Part shown: one piece after another, positions 61,886-64,000 of the stretch
Position numbering within the stretch: position 1 is the first letter of the stretch
How the letters are laid out: every line of letters begins with the position of its first letter
From: Solimonas aquatica
GTDB lineage: Bacteria > Pseudomonadota > Gammaproteobacteria > Nevskiales > Nevskiaceae
Direction of reading: 5' to 3'
DNA length: 64,000 bases
NCBI RefSeq assembly: GCF_900111015.1
Contig: NZ_FOFS01000014.1
Span: 62,001-126,000 of the forward strand
Program-made: the position numbers and the translations under genes
Notes under the pieces: generated by a model
Seen by the model: only the letters and a program-made list of their open reading frames with translations
Told to the model about the DNA's origin: nothing
The model's database searches: none

Positions 61886-63889
61886 ATGCGAAAAGCCTGG
61901 CGTGGATGGTTGCTGCCGCTGCTCTGCTTGCCGGGTCTGAGCGCCGCGGCCTCGGGGTCGCCCGAGGCCGCAGACTTCGCGCGCAAACCGCAATATCTGG
62001 ACGCCACCATCTCGCCGCAAGGCGATTATCTGGCCCTGCGCTATCCGGTCGATGATGTGGTGGCGGTGGGGATCGTCGACGTGAGGAACCTCAAGTCGGC
62101 CAGCACCCTGCGTTTCTCCCAGGGTCAGAACGTGGAGCGCGTCTGGTGGGTTTCGGACAAGCGCATTGCGGTGGAAATCAGCAGGCAATTTGGTCCGCTC
62201 GATCAGCCGCGCCTGACCGGTGAGATCTATGCCATGGACGCCGATGGCAGCCGCAAGCAGTACCTGTTCGGCTACCAGGGCCGCAAAGCCACCGGCACCC
62301 ATATCACGGTGGACACCGCCCAGCAGGCCTGGGCCTATCTGCTCGATCCGCTGCCGGACGATCCTGATCACGCGCTCATCGCCGAGGTGCCCTGGCGCAT
62401 GAGCAATAACTTCTATATTTCCAGGATGGATGTGAACACCGGGCAGAAAACCCGGGTGAGCACCATCGATGCCAGCTACTACTTCGATCTCCGGCGCATC
62501 GGCTATCCGGTGGTCGGCGACGCCCAGGGGCGGCCTCGTTATGCCCTTGGCGTGAATGCGCTGGGCGAGTCCGTAGAGCTGCGTCGCGATCCGGAAACGC
62601 AGACCTGGACGGCGGTGAAGAACTCACAGGGACACCGCAGCGGCCTGCTGGGCGTGAGCCGTGATGGCGAGCGGGTCTGGATGGCCACTGACGAGAACAG
62701 CGCCACGGTCTGCGTGCAGGCACGTGGGCTCAAGAATGACGAGCTGCAGTCGCTGAGCTGCAATCCGCGCGTCGACCTGCAGTCCATCGCGCTCTCGGAC
62801 ACCGATGGCCGCCCGCTGGTGGCCTTGTTCGAGGATGGGCGTCCGCAGGCAGTGGTGCTGGACGAAGCGGACACCACGGTGAAGGTGTACCGGGCACTGC
62901 AGAAGAGTTTCGCGGGGCAGCGGGTGCGCATCAGCAGCCGCACGCGCGATGGCCAGAAGATGGTGGTGGTGGTGGACAGCGACCGCAATCCCGGTGATTT
63001 CTACCTCTATGACCGCGCGACCAAGAAGGCCGAATACCTGTTCTCGGCGCGGCAATGGATCGATCCGGAGCGGATGACGCCGGTGGAGCCCATCAGCCTG
63101 CGCAGCCGCGACCAGAAAACTTTGCAGGGCTATCTGACCGCGCCGCGGGGCCTCAAGCCCGAGAAGCGGCCGATGATCATGCTGGTGCACGGTGGTCCAC
63201 ACGGTGTCCGCGACAACTGGGAATGGGACCCCTGGGCGCAGTATCTGGCCAGCCTGGGATACGCCGTGCTGCAGCTCAACTATCGCGGCTCCTATGGCTA
63301 TGGCAGCGGCTTTCAGGCGGCCGGTTACCGCAACTGGGGCGGCAGCATGCAGGATGATTTGAGTGATGCGGCGCAATGGGCCGTGACACAGGGCATCGCC
63401 GATCCGCAGCGTATGTGCATCATGGGCGCGAGCTACGGCGGTTACTCCGCCTTGATGAGCGCGATCCGCGATCCGCAGCGGTATCGCTGCGCCATCAGCT
63501 ATGCCGGTGTCTACGACCTGCTGGCCCTGCAGGAAGACTCCGACGTCACCTTCACGGCCTCCGGCCGCGCCCAGTTGCTGCGCTTCCTGGGCGACGACAA
63601 AAACCAGCTGCGGGAATTCTCCCCGCTGTATCAGCTTGATCGCCTGCAGATTCCGGTGCTGATTTCGCATGGCAGTGCCGATCAGCGCGCACCCTACAAT
63701 CAGGCCAAGGCCGTGCAGGCGGCACTGGAGCGCCTGAAAAAGCCACATGTCTGGCTGCCCTATGAGGGCGAAGAGCATGGCTTTGTGCAGGAGGCCAATG
63801 AGCAGAAGTTTCTGCTGGCCGTGCGTGACTTCCTGCGCGAGAACATCGGCCCGGGGATGCCCGGCGTTGCGGCAAGCGCCGCCCCTTGA
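61886..63889 (+). CDS. S9-family prolyl oligopeptidase-like peptidase
   Basis: A 667-residue exported peptidase. A signal peptide (WLLPLLCLPGLSAAA) is followed by a beta-propeller (residues ~30-390) and a C-terminal alpha/beta hydrolase domain. Catalytic residues fit Ser516 in GASYGGYS, Asp599 in GSADQRAP and His631 in GEEHGF. The oxyanion region VHGGPHG is clear. It likely trims peptides in the periplasm, of the DPP/acylaminoacyl peptidase type. AAGGGGAG precedes ATG 61886. It ends 7 bp before a terminator. Confidence 0.93.
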   Translation: MRKAWRGWLLPLLCLPGLSAAASGSPEAADFARKPQYLDATISPQGDYLALRYPVDDVVAVGIVDVRNLKSASTLRFSQGQNVERVWWVSDKRIAVEISRQFGPLDQPRLTGEIYAMDADGSRKQYLFGYQGRKATGTHITVDTAQQAWAYLLDPLPDDPDHALIAEVPWRMSNNFYISRMDVNTGQKTRVSTIDASYYFDLRRIGYPVVGDAQGRPRYALGVNALGESVELRRDPETQTWTAVKNSQGHRSGLLGVSRDGERVWMATDENSATVCVQARGLKNDELQSLSCNPRVDLQSIALSDTDGRPLVALFEDGRPQAVVLDEADTTVKVYRALQKSFAGQRVRISSRTRDGQKMVVVVDSDRNPGDFYLYDRATKKAEYLFSARQWIDPERMTPVEPISLRSRDQKTLQGYLTAPRGLKPEKRPMIMLVHGGPHGVRDNWEWDPWAQYLASLGYAVLQLNYRGSYGYGSGFQAAGYRNWGGSMQDDLSDAAQWAVTQGIADPQRMCIMGASYGGYSALMSAIRDPQRYRCAISYAGVYDLLALQEDSDVTFTASGRAQLLRFLGDDKNQLREFSPLYQLDRLQIPVLISHGSADQRAPYNQAKAVQAALERLKKPHVWLPYEGEEHGFVQEANEQKFLLAVRDFLRENIGPGMPGVAASAAP

Positions 63890-63896
63890 GCCAAAA

Positions 63897-63921
63897 AAAG
63901 GGCGCCGTGCAGGCGCCCTTT
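63897..63921. terminator. Bidirectional intrinsic terminator
   Basis: Perfect 10-bp stem AAAGGGCGCC / GGCGCCCTTT with loop GTGCA between the convergent S9 peptidase and slyD genes; A-tract on the left and T-run on the right serve both directions. Confidence 0.85.
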
Positions 63922-63943
63922 CCAACGCTGGCTTGCGACCGCG

Positions 63944-64000
63944 TCAGTGGTGATGACCACCCGGGCCATGCACATGGCCGTGCTGCATTTCCTCGGCGGT
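63944..64000 (-). CDS. slyD: SlyD-type FKBP peptidyl-prolyl isomerase, C-terminus only
   Basis: Only the last 18 codons are in the window, reading TAEEMQHGHVHGPGGHHH and a TGA stop. The EE-x-x-HGHVHG...HHH pattern is the histidine-rich tail of SlyD, which binds Ni2+ and other metals and helps metalloenzyme maturation. The FKBP and IF domains lie beyond the right edge. The tail is short (8 His), so metal capacity may be modest. Confidence 0.85.
   Translation of the reverse strand, partial: TAEEMQHGHVHGPGGHHH

Overview
The window is GC-rich, densely coded gammaproteobacterial chromosome. The gene content (AlkB alkane hydroxylase with rubredoxins, steroid-type meta-cleavage genes, PvdQ-like acylase, split class II ribonucleotide reductase, cobalamin-dependent MetH) and the style of the intergenic repeats fit an oligotrophic hydrocarbon or steroid degrader near Nevskiales/Solimonadaceae or Xanthomonadales. 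That placement is inference; the window has no rRNA or tRNA gene.

Layout. 1-8319: the 5' end of a POT peptide transporter, then a catabolic island with an FAD 3-oxosteroid-dehydrogenase-like enzyme, a sterol desaturase-family hydroxylase, an AraC-type regulator, an SDR, and a complete meta-cleavage tail (hydrolase, hydratase, aldolase, acylating aldehyde dehydrogenase) in tesDEFG/hsaDEGF style. 8354-22172: mixed housekeeping genes (Lon-N protein, a TfoX-N gene split by a 267-bp MITE-like element, an RHH protein, SulP, PvdQ-like acylase, nuclease plus cardiolipin synthase, SBF transporter, AcuI-like reductase, PdxH, glycosyltransferase, TerC), with a second MITE and a 573-bp nested inverted repeat. 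22174-27712: a minus-strand nickel (or cobalt) uptake operon made of a TonB receptor and NikK-L-M-Q-O, headed by a NikR-like palindrome.

27885-43774: uvrD, mtfA, a SPOR protein, argS, a TMEM165/GDT1 Mn exporter behind a yybP-ykoY riboswitch, an outer-membrane barrel, priA, a crotonase, yhhQ, a lipoprotein hydrolase, DUF4105, DUF3015 and GFA proteins. 43785-47519: a TIR-TM-TPR protein with a small unknown partner, and a K+ channel with an RCK region. 47684-53679: pntB-pntAB-pntAA, divergent from the split nrdJa-nrdJb. 53765-64000: a DUF885 metallopeptidase-like lipoprotein, ppnP, alkB with two tandem rubredoxin genes, a candidate C-rich-loop small RNA, metH, an S9 peptidase, and the His-rich tail of slyD.

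Most notable: (i) a minus-strand three-hairpin RNA between alkB and metH with four TCCCCCAA motifs and a strong intrinsic terminator, resembling the architecture of Xanthomonas sX13; (ii) a TA-flanked MITE whose in-silico excision exactly restores a TfoX-N reading frame; (iii) the NikR-type operator on a TonB/ECF nickel operon; (iv) the nested inverted-repeat mosaic at 17840-18412; (v) the TIR-TPR locus.
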